A stretch of 37,412 bases of DNA from Bacteroidales bacterium (GTDB lineage Bacteria; Bacteroidota; Bacteroidia; Bacteroidales; UBA932), in NCBI GenBank assembly GCA_017560825.1, contig JAFZED010000025.1, forward strand, positions 1 to 37,412. The letters are read 5' to 3'. The position numbers and the translations under genes are program-made. Shown in pieces: positions 6,453-14,019 of the stretch (within the stretch, counting starts at the first letter, position 1; each line of letters starts with the position of its first letter). The notes beneath the pieces were generated by a model. That model saw only the letters and a list, made by a program, of their open reading frames with translations, was not told where the DNA came from and made no database searches.

Positions 6453-7475
6453 ATGATAAAGAAGGAATATATACATAATGATATTTTCGAGTTCGAGGCA
6501 GGCGGCAGCATCGAAGGGCTGAAAGTGGTATATCACTGCTCGGAGCGTCCTTGGCAGGAAGATGACGAAAGGAAGGTGATCTGGATCTGCCACGCGCTCA
6601 CCGCAAACTCGGACGCAGAGGACTGGTGGCCAGAGCTCGTCGGACCCGGAAAACTCTTCGACACGCAGAAGTACTTCGTAGTCTGTGCAAATATGCTCGG
6701 CTCCGCCTATGGCTCCTCAGGACCTTCAAGCATAGACCCGAAGACAGGAAAGCCCTACTACTTTGACTTCCCGAAGATCACAGTACGTGACATCGTACGC
6801 GCCAATTCCCTTGTACGCAAGCACTTGGGTATCAACAAGATCGACTTTATGGTCGGCGGATCCATCGGAGGATTCCAGTCGGTAGAATGGTCGATTATGG
6901 AGCCGGAAGTCATCAAGAAGGCCGTGTATATCGCCTGCGGCACAAGAGTAACCCCTTGGCTGACAGCCTACAACGAGTCTATGAGAATGGCTCTTGAGAC
7001 TGACCCTACATTCCGCGAGTGCGCAAGCCTCAAAGGCGGTGAAACAGGTCTGCGATGCGCACGAAGCATAGCCTTGATCTCATACAGAAGCTACGAGGGC
7101 TACAATGCGACCCAGTGGGAAAAGGACGAGGACTGCCTCTTTGCAGACAGGGCCGGATCTTACCAGAGATACCAGGGAAAGAAGCTCTCAGACCGTTTTG
7201 ACGCATACTCCTACTACTATCTCTGCGGATCAGTGGACAGCAACAACGTCGGCAGAGGCCGCGGAGGAGTGGAGAAGGCTTTGGGAACTATCAGGACAGA
7301 ATGCACCGTGATCGGTATTGACAGCGACAGGCTGTTCCCTGTGGAGGAGCAGAAGTTCATAGCTTCCTGCATCCCGGGAGCAACCTACCACGAGATCACA
7401 TCGAAGTTCGGCCACGACGGCTTCCTTCTTGAGAACGACCAGCTTACATCAATCATAGAGCCGCTGCTCCCATAG
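6453..7475 (+). CDS. metX: Homoserine O-acetyltransferase
   Basis: The 340-aa cytoplasmic enzyme transfers acetyl from acetyl-CoA to homoserine, the committed step of methionine synthesis by direct sulfhydrylation. It has the alpha/beta-hydrolase fold with the family catalytic triad: S137 in GGSIGG, D292 in DSDRLFP, and H321 in FGHDGFLLE. HALTANSD (47-54) is the oxyanion segment, and NMLGSAYGSSGP (80-91) is diagnostic for MetX. Length is within the usual 330-380 aa. The first residues (MIKKEYIHNDIFEFEAGG) match the family start. thrA follows after 66 bp and metY lies after thrA, completing the route. Distinguishing acetyl from succinyl specificity is not certain, but metY downstream supports acetyl. 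Confidence 0.92.
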   Translation: MIKKEYIHNDIFEFEAGGSIEGLKVVYHCSERPWQEDDERKVIWICHALTANSDAEDWWPELVGPGKLFDTQKYFVVCANMLGSAYGSSGPSSIDPKTGKPYYFDFPKITVRDIVRANSLVRKHLGINKIDFMVGGSIGGFQSVEWSIMEPEVIKKAVYIACGTRVTPWLTAYNESMRMALETDPTFRECASLKGGETGLRCARSIALISYRSYEGYNATQWEKDEDCLFADRAGSYQRYQGKKLSDRFDAYSYYYLCGSVDSNNVGRGRGGVEKALGTIRTECTVIGIDSDRLFPVEEQKFIASCIPGATYHEITSKFGHDGFLLENDQLTSIIEPLLP

Positions 7476-7541
7476 ATTGCAAGCCAGACACCCGACCGGA
7501 ACGGGACTATGAAAAAGAAAAATTAAAAAGCATCAACACAT

Positions 7542-10004
7542 ATGCAGGTATTGAAATTCGGCGGTTCATCAGTAGCGAACGCCCAGAATATGTCTAAGGT
7601 AGTGGACATCGTAGCCAATGCCGTAGACCGCGACAGAACCATTCTTGTAGCATCGGCAATCAGCGGATGCACAGACACATTGATACAGATCGGAACCCTT
7701 GCATCCCAGCGCGACGAGACCTACAAGTCTCTCATCGACGAGCTTCAGGAGAAACACCACACAGTGATCAGGGAGTTCCTGCCTCGCGAGAAGCAGGAGG
7801 ATTCCATCGAGGTGTGCGACTCACTCTTTGACTCGCTTAGAAGCATTGCACAGGGAGTGTTCCTCCTCGGAGAACTCTCCCCTGCCAGCCTCGATGCCAT
7901 CCAGGGATTCGGCGAGCTCTGGTCGACAAAGATCCTCGCCACAAAGCTCGCTTCAATAGGCATATCCACAAAGTGGATCGACTCACGCCAGATCATCCGC
8001 ACCTATGCCAAGGGCGACAAGAACGTAGTGGATGTCCAGAAGACATATTCACGAGTGAATGCGATGGTGGAGAACAACCCTATCACCCAGCTCTTCGTGC
8101 TTCCGGGTTTCATCGCATCAGACAAGCAGGGACGTACCACAACTCTCGGCCGCGGCGGTTCTGACTACACTGCGTCGTTATATGCCGTAGGCTGCAAGGC
8201 CCGTATCCTCGAGATATGGACAGACGTACCGGGAATGATGACGTCAAATCCGAAGGTCGTACCTACCGCACGCACAATCAGCAATATATCATATAAAGCC
8301 GCGCTCGAACTCTCGCACTTCGGAGCGAAGGTGATATATCCACCTACAATCCAGCCGGTTGTGGCCGAAGGCATTCCTATATATGTAAAGAACACCTTCG
8401 ATCCTGAGGCTCACGGAACCCTCATCGAGAAAAATCCTCCGCGCAGGAAGGATCCGGTGATTGGTATATCGAACTCCGACAACATCGCCCTCCTTTCACT
8501 CGAAGGAAGCGGTATGGTCGGCATTCCTGGCTTCTCAAGCCGTCTTTTCGAGACTCTGAGCCAGAACGACATCAACATAATCCTGATCACCCAGGCATCT
8601 TCCGTACACACAATGTGTATCGCCGTTTCCGAGAAGGATGCAGAGAAGGCACGCGAAGCTGCCGACAGATGTTTTGCCTACGAGATCTCTCTGGGCAAGC
8701 TCAATCCGCTCAAGGTGGAGAAGGGATTCTCGATCGTCTGCCTTGTCGGCGATGACGTGCTCAACCACAGCGGAGCTACAGGACGTATGCTTGCGGCACT
8801 CGGAAGAAACAGTATCCCTGTAAGAGCGACAGCTCAGGGATCTTCTGAGAGAAACATCTCCGTGATCATCTCTTCATCAGACACAGACGGAGCCATCCGC
8901 ACCATCCACAACGAATTCTTCGACCGCAAGAGCGGTAAGGACATCCACCTCTTCATAGCAGGATACGGAGTTGTAGGAAAGGCCCTGGTGGACATCATTT
9001 CAAAGAATAGAGACAGGATCGAGGCACGCACAGGTAGAAGACTCCACGTGTGCGGACTTGCAAACAGCCGCAGATTTGTGATCGACAAGAACGGACTCGA
9101 CCTGGAGAACATATCCGCAAGACTTGCAGAAGGAGACAACGCCGCTGACGAGGCATACTTCACACAGCTTGCGACTCTTACACTTGAGAACTCTGTGTTT
9201 GTAGACTGTACTGCATCAGCAGACATCGCATTCAAGTATATGAACCTCTTCAAGAGAGGCTATTCAGTGGTTGCCTGCAACAAGATCACATTCTCGGCAC
9301 CATACAAGCATTATGCAACCCTCAAGGAGGCGGCTATCGAGATCGGAGCGACCCTCCGCTACGAGACTACCGTAGGTGCAGCGCTTCCTATCCTTGAGTC
9401 AATCTCACGCAGCGTGCACAGCGGTGACGAAATCGTCCGTATCGAGGCTGTCCTCAGCGGCACCCTGAACTACATCTTCAGCAACTACGCCGGCGGCGAG
9501 GGCGGGACATTCGCGGAGGTAGTCAGGAGAGCACAGGATGCAGGCTACACAGAGCCTGACCCAAGACTCGACCTGAGCGGACGCGACGTTCTCAGAAAGC
9601 TCCTCATCCTCTCACGTGAGGCCGGAGTTCCACTCGATGAAAAGGACGTGCAGATCTCCCCTATCCTTGGAGACGAGTTCTTCGAGGGTGACGTAGATGC
9701 ATTCTATGCAAAGCTTGCAGAGAACGAGGCAGAGTTCGCTGCCCGCTACAACGAAGCTGCTTCCAAGGGCCTGAGACAGAGATTTGTGGCATCACTCGTA
9801 AAGGATGAAGAGGCACCTCTTGGCTACAGAGCTAAGATCGGACTTGAGAACATCGCAGAGTCACACCCTCTCTACAGCCTCAGCGGCACAGACAACTGCG
9901 CGATCATCCAGACTGACTTCTATCCGTCGCCGCTGGTAGTGCAGGGAGCAGGCGCGGGCGCATACCAGACAGCTTCAGGTGTGTTAAACGATATCATTAT
10001 GTAA
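7542..10004 (+). CDS. thrA: Bifunctional aspartokinase / homoserine dehydrogenase
   Basis: The 820-aa fusion catalyses the first and third steps of the aspartate pathway. The kinase domain starts with KFGGSSVAN (5-13) and contains GFIASDKQGRTTTLGRGGSD (189-208). Two ACT-type regulatory regions lie at about 310-460 (VGIPGFSSRLFETLSQNDIN; then a second with GATGRMLAALGRNSIPV), implying feedback control by threonine or a related product. The homoserine dehydrogenase domain begins with IAGYGVVGKALVD (472-484) for NAD(P) binding and carries the ACNKITFS and DPRLDLSGRDVLRKL motifs. Length equals that of ThrA of E. coli (820 aa). It lies between metX and metY, so it feeds homoserine to both methionine and threonine synthesis. 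No threonine genes follow here. Confidence 0.95.
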   Translation: MQVLKFGGSSVANAQNMSKVVDIVANAVDRDRTILVASAISGCTDTLIQIGTLASQRDETYKSLIDELQEKHHTVIREFLPREKQEDSIEVCDSLFDSLRSIAQGVFLLGELSPASLDAIQGFGELWSTKILATKLASIGISTKWIDSRQIIRTYAKGDKNVVDVQKTYSRVNAMVENNPITQLFVLPGFIASDKQGRTTTLGRGGSDYTASLYAVGCKARILEIWTDVPGMMTSNPKVVPTARTISNISYKAALELSHFGAKVIYPPTIQPVVAEGIPIYVKNTFDPEAHGTLIEKNPPRRKDPVIGISNSDNIALLSLEGSGMVGIPGFSSRLFETLSQNDINIILITQASSVHTMCIAVSEKDAEKAREAADRCFAYEISLGKLNPLKVEKGFSIVCLVGDDVLNHSGATGRMLAALGRNSIPVRATAQGSSERNISVIISSSDTDGAIRTIHNEFFDRKSGKDIHLFIAGYGVVGKALVDIISKNRDRIEARTGRRLHVCGLANSRRFVIDKNGLDLENISARLAEGDNAADEAYFTQLATLTLENSVFVDCTASADIAFKYMNLFKRGYSVVACNKITFSAPYKHYATLKEAAIEIGATLRYETTVGAALPILESISRSVHSGDEIVRIEAVLSGTLNYIFSNYAGGEGGTFAEVVRRAQDAGYTEPDPRLDLSGRDVLRKLLILSREAGVPLDEKDVQISPILGDEFFEGDVDAFYAKLAENEAEFAARYNEAASKGLRQRFVASLVKDEEAPLGYRAKIGLENIAESHPLYSLSGTDNCAIIQTDFYPSPLVVQGAGAGAYQTASGVLNDIIM

Positions 10005-10006
10005 TT

Positions 10007-10089
10007 CTGTCCACGGAAAGGGGCATTTTTATGGACAAAGCTGACAATAACTACCGTCTGTCCACAAAAAGGGGCGTTTTTATGGACAG
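10007..10089 (+). repeat. Two copies of a 31-bp palindromic unit upstream of metY
   Basis: Units at 10007-10037 and 10058-10089 are nearly identical (period 51 bp). Each starts CTGTCCAC, has AAAGGGGC in the middle and ends TTTTTATGGACA, so each can fold by pairing TGTCCA with TGGACA. They fill the thrA-metY gap and would lie in the metY leader. Unknown function. Confidence 0.7.
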
Positions 10090-10098
10090 AGAAAGAAA

Positions 10099-11379
10099 AT
10101 GAATATGGAAAAGAAGAATTATAAATTCGAGACCCTTCAGGTGAGGGCAGGACAGGAGATCGACCCTGTTTCAAAAGGCACTGCAGTTCCTATATATCAG
10201 AGTACTGCATATACCTTCGACAGTATGGAGTACGGCGCGGAGCTCTTCGAGCTGAAGCGCCCTGGCAATATATATACACGAATCACCAACACCACCAACG
10301 AGGTGTTCGAGAAGAGGATGGCGGCGCTTGAGGGCGGAGTTGCGGCTGTGTCGACAGCATCCGGCCAGTCTGCAGTGTTCCTCTCCATCACCAACATCTG
10401 CGGCCCCGGCGACAACATCGTGGCACAGCCGTTCCTCTATGGCGGCACCTTCACAATGTTCGCCATCACACTCCGCGATATGGGCATACAGGTACGCTTT
10501 GCGAAAAGCGACAGCGCCTCTGACCTCGAGGCCCTCGTAGACAGCCGCACCAAGGCCATATTCCTTGAAAACATCGGCAATCCGGCCTTCAATATTCCTG
10601 ATTATGAGCCGATTGTGGAAATGGCTCGCCGCAAAGGCATATGCGTGATGGTGGACAACACCTTCGGTATGGGCGGCTACCTTTTCCGTCCGTTCGAGTG
10701 GGGTGCGAACGTGTCGATCCACTCTGCGACCAAATGGATATGCGGACACGGAACAGCACTCGGCGGAATCGTCGTGGACGGAGGCAACTTCGACTGGACT
10801 CCGGAGAAGTACCCTCTTCTGGCAGCTCCGTCAGAAAGCTATCACGGACTTGTATATAAGGAAGTGTTCGGCGACGCAGCCTTCGCAGGCCGCGTGCGCG
10901 TGGACGGACTCCGCAACATCGGACCGGCTGCCTCACCGTTCAACTCCTTCCTTATGCTCCAGGGCCTCGAGACGCTGTCGCTCAGAGCTGAGCGCTGCTG
11001 CGACAACGCCCTTGCAGTTGCAGAGTTCCTCGAGAACCACCCTGCAGTGGAAAGCGTGAACTACCCTGGCCTGAAGAGCAACCAGTACCACGAACTCGGC
11101 TGCAAGTATCTCAAGCACGGCTTCGGAGGCGTACTCACCTTCCGTGTCAAAGGAGGCTTTGAAGCAGCTGCAGCCCTCGTGACCCGCCTTGAGCTCATCC
11201 TCCACGTGGGCAGCGTAGGAGACGCCAAGTCACTGATCGTACACCCGGCATCCACAACCCACTCCCAGCTCAGCCCTGAGGAGCAGGTAGCAGCAGGCGT
11301 CTACCCAAATATGCTCCGCCTCAGCGTCGGCATAGAAAACGTGGACGACCTCATCGCAGACCTCAAAGCTGCGCTTTAA
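10099..11379 (+). CDS. metY: O-acetylhomoserine aminocarboxypropyltransferase (sulfhydrylase)
   Basis: The 426-aa PLP enzyme makes homocysteine from O-acetylhomoserine and sulfide. It belongs to the Cys/Met-metabolism family: YQSTAYTF (33-40), the SGQSA loop (88-92), VDNTFGMGGYLF (185-196) with the PLP-ring aspartate D186, and SIHSATKW with the Schiff-base lysine K212. The insertion around 230-270 (DFDWTPEKYPLL-like, then SYHGLVYKEVFG) and the length over 420 aa distinguish MetY from MetB/MetC (about 380 aa). SLIVHPASTTHSQL (379-392) is the conserved C-terminal motif. An alternative start is the ATG at 10105. It follows thrA after two palindromic repeats and matches the MetX chemistry upstream. 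Confidence 0.93.
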   Translation: MNMEKKNYKFETLQVRAGQEIDPVSKGTAVPIYQSTAYTFDSMEYGAELFELKRPGNIYTRITNTTNEVFEKRMAALEGGVAAVSTASGQSAVFLSITNICGPGDNIVAQPFLYGGTFTMFAITLRDMGIQVRFAKSDSASDLEALVDSRTKAIFLENIGNPAFNIPDYEPIVEMARRKGICVMVDNTFGMGGYLFRPFEWGANVSIHSATKWICGHGTALGGIVVDGGNFDWTPEKYPLLAAPSESYHGLVYKEVFGDAAFAGRVRVDGLRNIGPAASPFNSFLMLQGLETLSLRAERCCDNALAVAEFLENHPAVESVNYPGLKSNQYHELGCKYLKHGFGGVLTFRVKGGFEAAAALVTRLELILHVGSVGDAKSLIVHPASTTHSQLSPEEQVAAGVYPNMLRLSVGIENVDDLIADLKAAL

Positions 11380-11401
11380 GGTCTGCTACCTTTAACCCCC
11401 A

Positions 11402-11525
11402 GTCGCCTGCGGCGACAGCCCCCAGGGGCATACCGACCACTCACTTCGTTCGGGTCGGGCGACATCGCTGCTTCGATGTTGCAAGCAACATCTCGCTGAC
11501 GCGAGTGTCGCGGCGCTGAAGCGCC
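11402..11525. repeat. Run of consecutive short hairpins between metY and asd
   Basis: Within 124 bp there are at least five perfect stem-loops: GTCGCC-tgc-GGCGAC (11402-11416), ACATCG/CGATGT (11462-11479), GATGTTGC-aa-GCAACATC (11475-11492, competing with the former), CTCGC-tgac-GCGAG (11492-11505) and GGCGCT-ga-AGCGCC (11512-11525). A looser CCGACC/GGTCGG pair lies at 11433-11458. No coding frame is convincing. It begins 22 bp after the metY stop and may include its terminator. Confidence 0.65.
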
Positions 11526-11576
11526 TTTGAACCTTAAGAACGAATAGAAGAAATCTTTGAGCGAAGCGATGGTAAG

Positions 11577-11647
11577 TATATTTTCATATTTATGTACCAC
11601 CTTTGAACAAAGTGATAAGTTGATTGAAAATAATAAAAGATATAACG
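11577..11647. repeat. 71-bp direct repeat, copy 1
   Basis: Starts TATATTTTCATATTTATG and ends AGATATAACG. It matches 11720-11790 at 69 of 71 positions; the only difference is AA versus CG near position 52. It contains the small palindrome CTTTG-AA-CAAAG. It is preceded by CTTTGAGCGAAGCGAT (11555-11570), which also recurs at 11655-11670. Confidence 0.8.
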
Positions 11648-11654
11648 ACAAGAA

Positions 11655-11719
11655 CTTTGAGCGAAGCGATAGCAAGTCCCTTTCCCGAGGAAAGGGATTT
11701 AGGGATAGGGTAACGTAGA
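11655..11719 (+). repeat. Structured leader/repeat element, copy 3 (short form), upstream of asd
   Basis: CTTTGAGCGAAGCGATAGCAAGTCC leads (25 bp, positions 11655-11679) into the hairpin TCCCTTTCC-CGA-GGAAAGGGA, then TTTAGGGATAGGG and TAACGTAGATATA. The GATAG-AAGTCC lead, the CGA loop, the TTTAGG tail and the TAACGTAGATATA end are shared with the copy at 23740-23924. Both arms of the stem have changed together relative to the other copies (TCCTCCTCC/GGAGGAGGA). Confidence 0.65.
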
Positions 11720-11790
11720 TATATTTTCATATTTATGTACCACCTTTGAACAAAGTGATAAGTTGATTGACGATAATAAAAGATATAACG
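11720..11790. repeat. 71-bp direct repeat, copy 2
   Basis: Second copy of the repeat at 11577-11647 (period 143 bp), ending nine bases before the asd start codon. It therefore forms the immediate 5' leader of asd. The duplication brackets the hairpin element at 11655-11719. No consensus TAnnTTTG box is visible inside it. Confidence 0.8.
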
Positions 11791-11799
11791 TTAGAAAAT

Positions 11800-12807
11800 A
11801 TGAAAGTAGCTGTAGTAGGTGCCACAGGCTTGGTTGGCACAAGAATGCTGGAAGTTCTCGCAGAGAGAAACTTCCCGGTAACAGAGCTCCTTCCGGTTGC
11901 TTCGGCAAAGTCGGTGGGACGCAAGATCACATTCCAGGGTAAGGAATGGACAGTAGTGAGCGCAGAGGAAGCTATCGCAGCACGCCCTGACCTCGCTCTT
12001 TTCTCAGCAGGCGGAAGCACATCTGCAGAGCTTGCTCCTAAATTCGCAGAGGTAGGCTGCCGCGTGGTAGACAACTCCTCACACTGGCGTATGGACCCTA
12101 CCAAGAAACTCGTGGTTCCTGAAGTGAACGGAGACGTCATCGAAGCTGATGACTACATCATAGCAAACCCCAACTGTTCTACAATCCAGATGCTCCTCCC
12201 TCTGTGGCCACTCCACAAGGCATACACAATCAAGCGCGTGGTAGTGTCTACATACCAGTCTGTCACAGGAACAGGCTACAGGGCTATGGACCAGATGACC
12301 GCAGAGAGAGCGGGCGGAAAGTGGGGAGAATATGACGCCGTATACCCACATCCTATCGACCAGAACATCCTCCCTCACATCGACTCATTCCTTGAGACAG
12401 GCTACACCAAGGAGGAAATGAAGATGGTCAATGAGACTCACAAGATCTTCGGCGACGACACTATCGGAGTGTCTCCGACAACAGTCCGCGTCCCTGTACA
12501 GGGTGGTCACTCAGAGTCCATCAACCTCGAGTTCGAGAAGGAGTTCACCCTCGAGGATGTACGCAAGATGATGGAGGAGACTCCAGGCGTAACCCTTCAG
12601 GACGACCCTGCAAACAACGTTTACCCTATGCCTCTCTACGCTTGGGGCAAGAACGATGTCTTCGTAGGCCGTATCCGCCGCGACCCGTCTGTAAAGTCAG
12701 GCCTCAACTTCTGGTGTGTTGCTGACAACCTCCGCAAAGGTGCCGCAACCAACGCTGTCCAGATCGCCGAGAAACTCATCGAGAAGGGCTTCCTCCCTAA
12801 AGAGTAA
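11800..12807 (+). CDS. asd: Aspartate-semialdehyde dehydrogenase
   Basis: The 335-aa enzyme reduces aspartyl phosphate to the semialdehyde, between the two activities of ThrA. It shows MKVAVVGATGLVGTRML at the N terminus (NADP-binding GxxGxxG, 7-13), SAGGSTS (69-75), the catalytic cysteine C126 in NPNCSTIQM, YQSVTGTG (152-159) and the substrate-binding/base histidine H237 in QGGHSESI. The frame is open 11 codons upstream, but ATG at 11800 places the Rossmann motif at the usual position and is preferred. The upstream 420 bp carry hairpins and the 71-bp direct repeats, so the gene probably has a complex leader. Its stop overlaps the start of the GNAT gene (TAATG). Confidence 0.95.
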   Translation: MKVAVVGATGLVGTRMLEVLAERNFPVTELLPVASAKSVGRKITFQGKEWTVVSAEEAIAARPDLALFSAGGSTSAELAPKFAEVGCRVVDNSSHWRMDPTKKLVVPEVNGDVIEADDYIIANPNCSTIQMLLPLWPLHKAYTIKRVVVSTYQSVTGTGYRAMDQMTAERAGGKWGEYDAVYPHPIDQNILPHIDSFLETGYTKEEMKMVNETHKIFGDDTIGVSPTTVRVPVQGGHSESINLEFEKEFTLEDVRKMMEETPGVTLQDDPANNVYPMPLYAWGKNDVFVGRIRRDPSVKSGLNFWCVADNLRKGAATNAVQIAEKLIEKGFLPKE

Positions 12808-13241
12808 TGGAAAAAGTATATAGACTTACATATGCTGACACAGCTGCAACGGAGAGAATCAGCCACCTGCTGAATTCTCTCCGTTCTGCACCTGTCACCC
12901 TGGAGCACAGCCAGTTACAGGAACTGCTGACAAAAGACAGCTTCCACCTGTTCGTAGCAGAAGACGAAGAAGGCGTCATCATCGGAATGCTGACTCTCAC
13001 ATCCTGCAGCACACTCGCAGGAGACAAACTCTGGATAGAAGATGTAATCGTGGACGAATCCCGTCGCGGCCACGGAACCGGCAGAGCACTACTACGCGAA
13101 GCCATCTCCTACGCCCGCAACACCCTCAAAGCGATCTCCATCACCCTAACCTCAAACCCCTCCCGCACCGCAGCCCGCAGCCTCTACCGCTCCGAAGGCT
13201 TCGAAGAGTACAACACCGGGGTATTCAAAAAAGCTCTATAG
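12807..13241 (+). CDS. GNAT-family N-acetyltransferase
   Basis: The 144-aa protein fits the GNAT fold: HLFVAEDEEGVIIGMLTL (47-64, central strands), WIEDVIVDESRRGHGTG (76-92) with the acetyl-CoA pyrophosphate loop RRGHGTG (86-92), and the C-terminal ARSLYRSEGFEEY motif (about 122-134). It starts within the asd stop codon, so the two are translationally coupled. The overlap suggests a link to amino-acid metabolism, but the substrate is unknown. RimI-like or small-molecule acetylation are both possible. A terminator hairpin follows. Confidence 0.85.
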   Translation: MEKVYRLTYADTAATERISHLLNSLRSAPVTLEHSQLQELLTKDSFHLFVAEDEEGVIIGMLTLTSCSTLAGDKLWIEDVIVDESRRGHGTGRALLREAISYARNTLKAISITLTSNPSRTAARSLYRSEGFEEYNTGVFKKAL

Positions 13242-13261
13242 CAACCCACTATACTACACAT

Positions 13262-13292
13262 ATGCCTGCCGTCGTATGAAAGCAGGCATTTA
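13262..13292 (+). terminator. Terminator after asd-GNAT
   Basis: ATGCCTGC (13262-13269) pairs with GCAGGCAT (13282-13289) across a 12-base loop, followed by TTTAG. It closes the asd-GNAT operon. Confidence 0.6.
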
Positions 13293-13337
13293 GCTTAATA
13301 TGTCGATTTCCAAAGATTGCACTTATCTCAGCAGTTC

Positions 13338-13407
13338 ATGCAGCGACGCAAGTTTCAGTTGATGTCGCGACGCAGGTTTTACGGCCCAAAAGCCTGCGTC
13401 GCTGCAC
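13338..13407. repeat. GCGACGCAGG palindromic repeat unit plus half unit
   Basis: A 44-bp unit (13364-13407) folds through GCGACGCAGG (13367-13376) and CCTGCGTCGC (13393-13402), with an inner TTTT/AAAA pairing. A partial inverted unit (GCAGCGACGCAAG, 13340-13352) precedes it. Three related units lie at 20419-20605. This is part of the 780-bp gap between the GNAT gene and the TPR regulator. Confidence 0.7.
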
Positions 13408-13465
13408 TAAAGGCGGCAATCAGGTTCCGCGTATGAACCACTGAGACATTTTTTAAAGAAAATAT

Positions 13466-13520
13466 GACACAGTGGTGGCAAAAATCACATCAAAATGATG
13501 TTTCTAGCTACTACTGTGTC
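13466..13520 (+). repeat. GACACAGTGGT hairpin element
   Basis: GACACAGTGGTGGC (13466-13479) pairs along all 14 positions with GCTACTACTGTGTC (13507-13520) if transcribed on +, using two G-U pairs. The loop contains a nested ACATCA-aaa-TGATGT stem. A further GACACAGTGGTCGACC lies at 13539-13554, and related CCACTGTGACG and TGACACAG sequence occurs at 20614-20649. Both clusters sit next to the GCGACGCAGG units, suggesting a composite repeat. Confidence 0.6.
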
Positions 13521-13609
13521 GATTATTGGTATATAAATGACACAGTGGTCGACCCATAGCCTCTGCTTTCTAAGCCATATATCGCTCAAACACAGACTTC
13601 CATACCTAG

Positions 13610-13955
13610 CCAAACATATAGCCACCTATATCGCAACAAGTTAATATTCTGGAGATTGTATAACCCAAAGGGAGGCAGCAAGGGTGAAACCAATGGCTTC
13701 GATGAACTTTAAAACTTATGAAAATGCCGCCTCCCGAAATCAGTCTGCCTCTTATGGGATGCCGGCACAAAAGATTGGCGCAGAACAACCCATGCTGCTA
13801 TAGGCTCCGCAAAAAGCCAGGCTGATAAATAGGTTGCTCCGCGCCAAAGACACGGAACCACCTACCGCCCTATCAGCCATTCAGTAAATTTTGCGGATTT
13901 ATAGCAGCGACGATAGGGTTGGATATGTATTTAATTTCTATTGAATCTACATTCA
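13610..13955 (-). ncRNA. Candidate structured noncoding RNA with possible pseudoknot
   Basis: No protein frame is convincing here, but the minus strand folds extensively. Domain 1: GCTGCTATA (13900-13908) pairs with TATAGCAGC (13794-13802), stacked on CCGCAAAA (13889-13896)/TTTTGCGG (13807-13814), and encloses GGCTGATA (13871-13878)/TATCAGCC (13820-13827). Within that loop, GGCGCGGAGCAACC (13832-13845) can pair with all 14 bases of GGTTGTTCTGCGCC (13777-13790), outside the stem, forming a pseudoknot. Domain 2: GGGAGGCGGCA (13725-13735) pairs with TGCTGCCTCCC (13670-13680) and encloses GAAGCC-att-GGTTTC (13686-13700). Four positions pair as G-U only on the minus strand and would be A-C mismatches on plus, which sets the orientation. 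A -7 box lies just upstream. I recognise none of RNase P, tmRNA, SRP, 6S or a known riboswitch. Ends are approximate. Confidence 0.55.
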
Positions 13956-13958
13956 CTG

Positions 13959-13966
13959 CAAATATA
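13959..13966 (-). promoter_or_regulatory. -7 box for the ncRNA candidate
   Basis: TATATTTG on the minus strand lies about 50 bases upstream of the first stem of the RNA candidate. The -33 position is not consensus. It lies in the space shared with the divergent TPR-HTH gene. Confidence 0.45.
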
Positions 13967-14019
13967 GATAAACAAAAGGAAATATTAGTTATCTTGCAGA
14001 AGATATTATCAGCATTTCT

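Noticed and set aside
13606-13788. 60-codon minus-strand frame inside the RNA candidate
   Set aside because: It runs through paired stems, is rich in Cys/Arg without pattern, and base pairing explains the sequence better.
13610-13955. RNase P RNA, tmRNA, SRP RNA or 6S RNA
   Set aside because: The conserved cores of RNase P (GAGGAAAGTCC, ACAGAAA) and the tRNA-like ends of tmRNA are absent, and the fold does not match SRP or 6S RNA.
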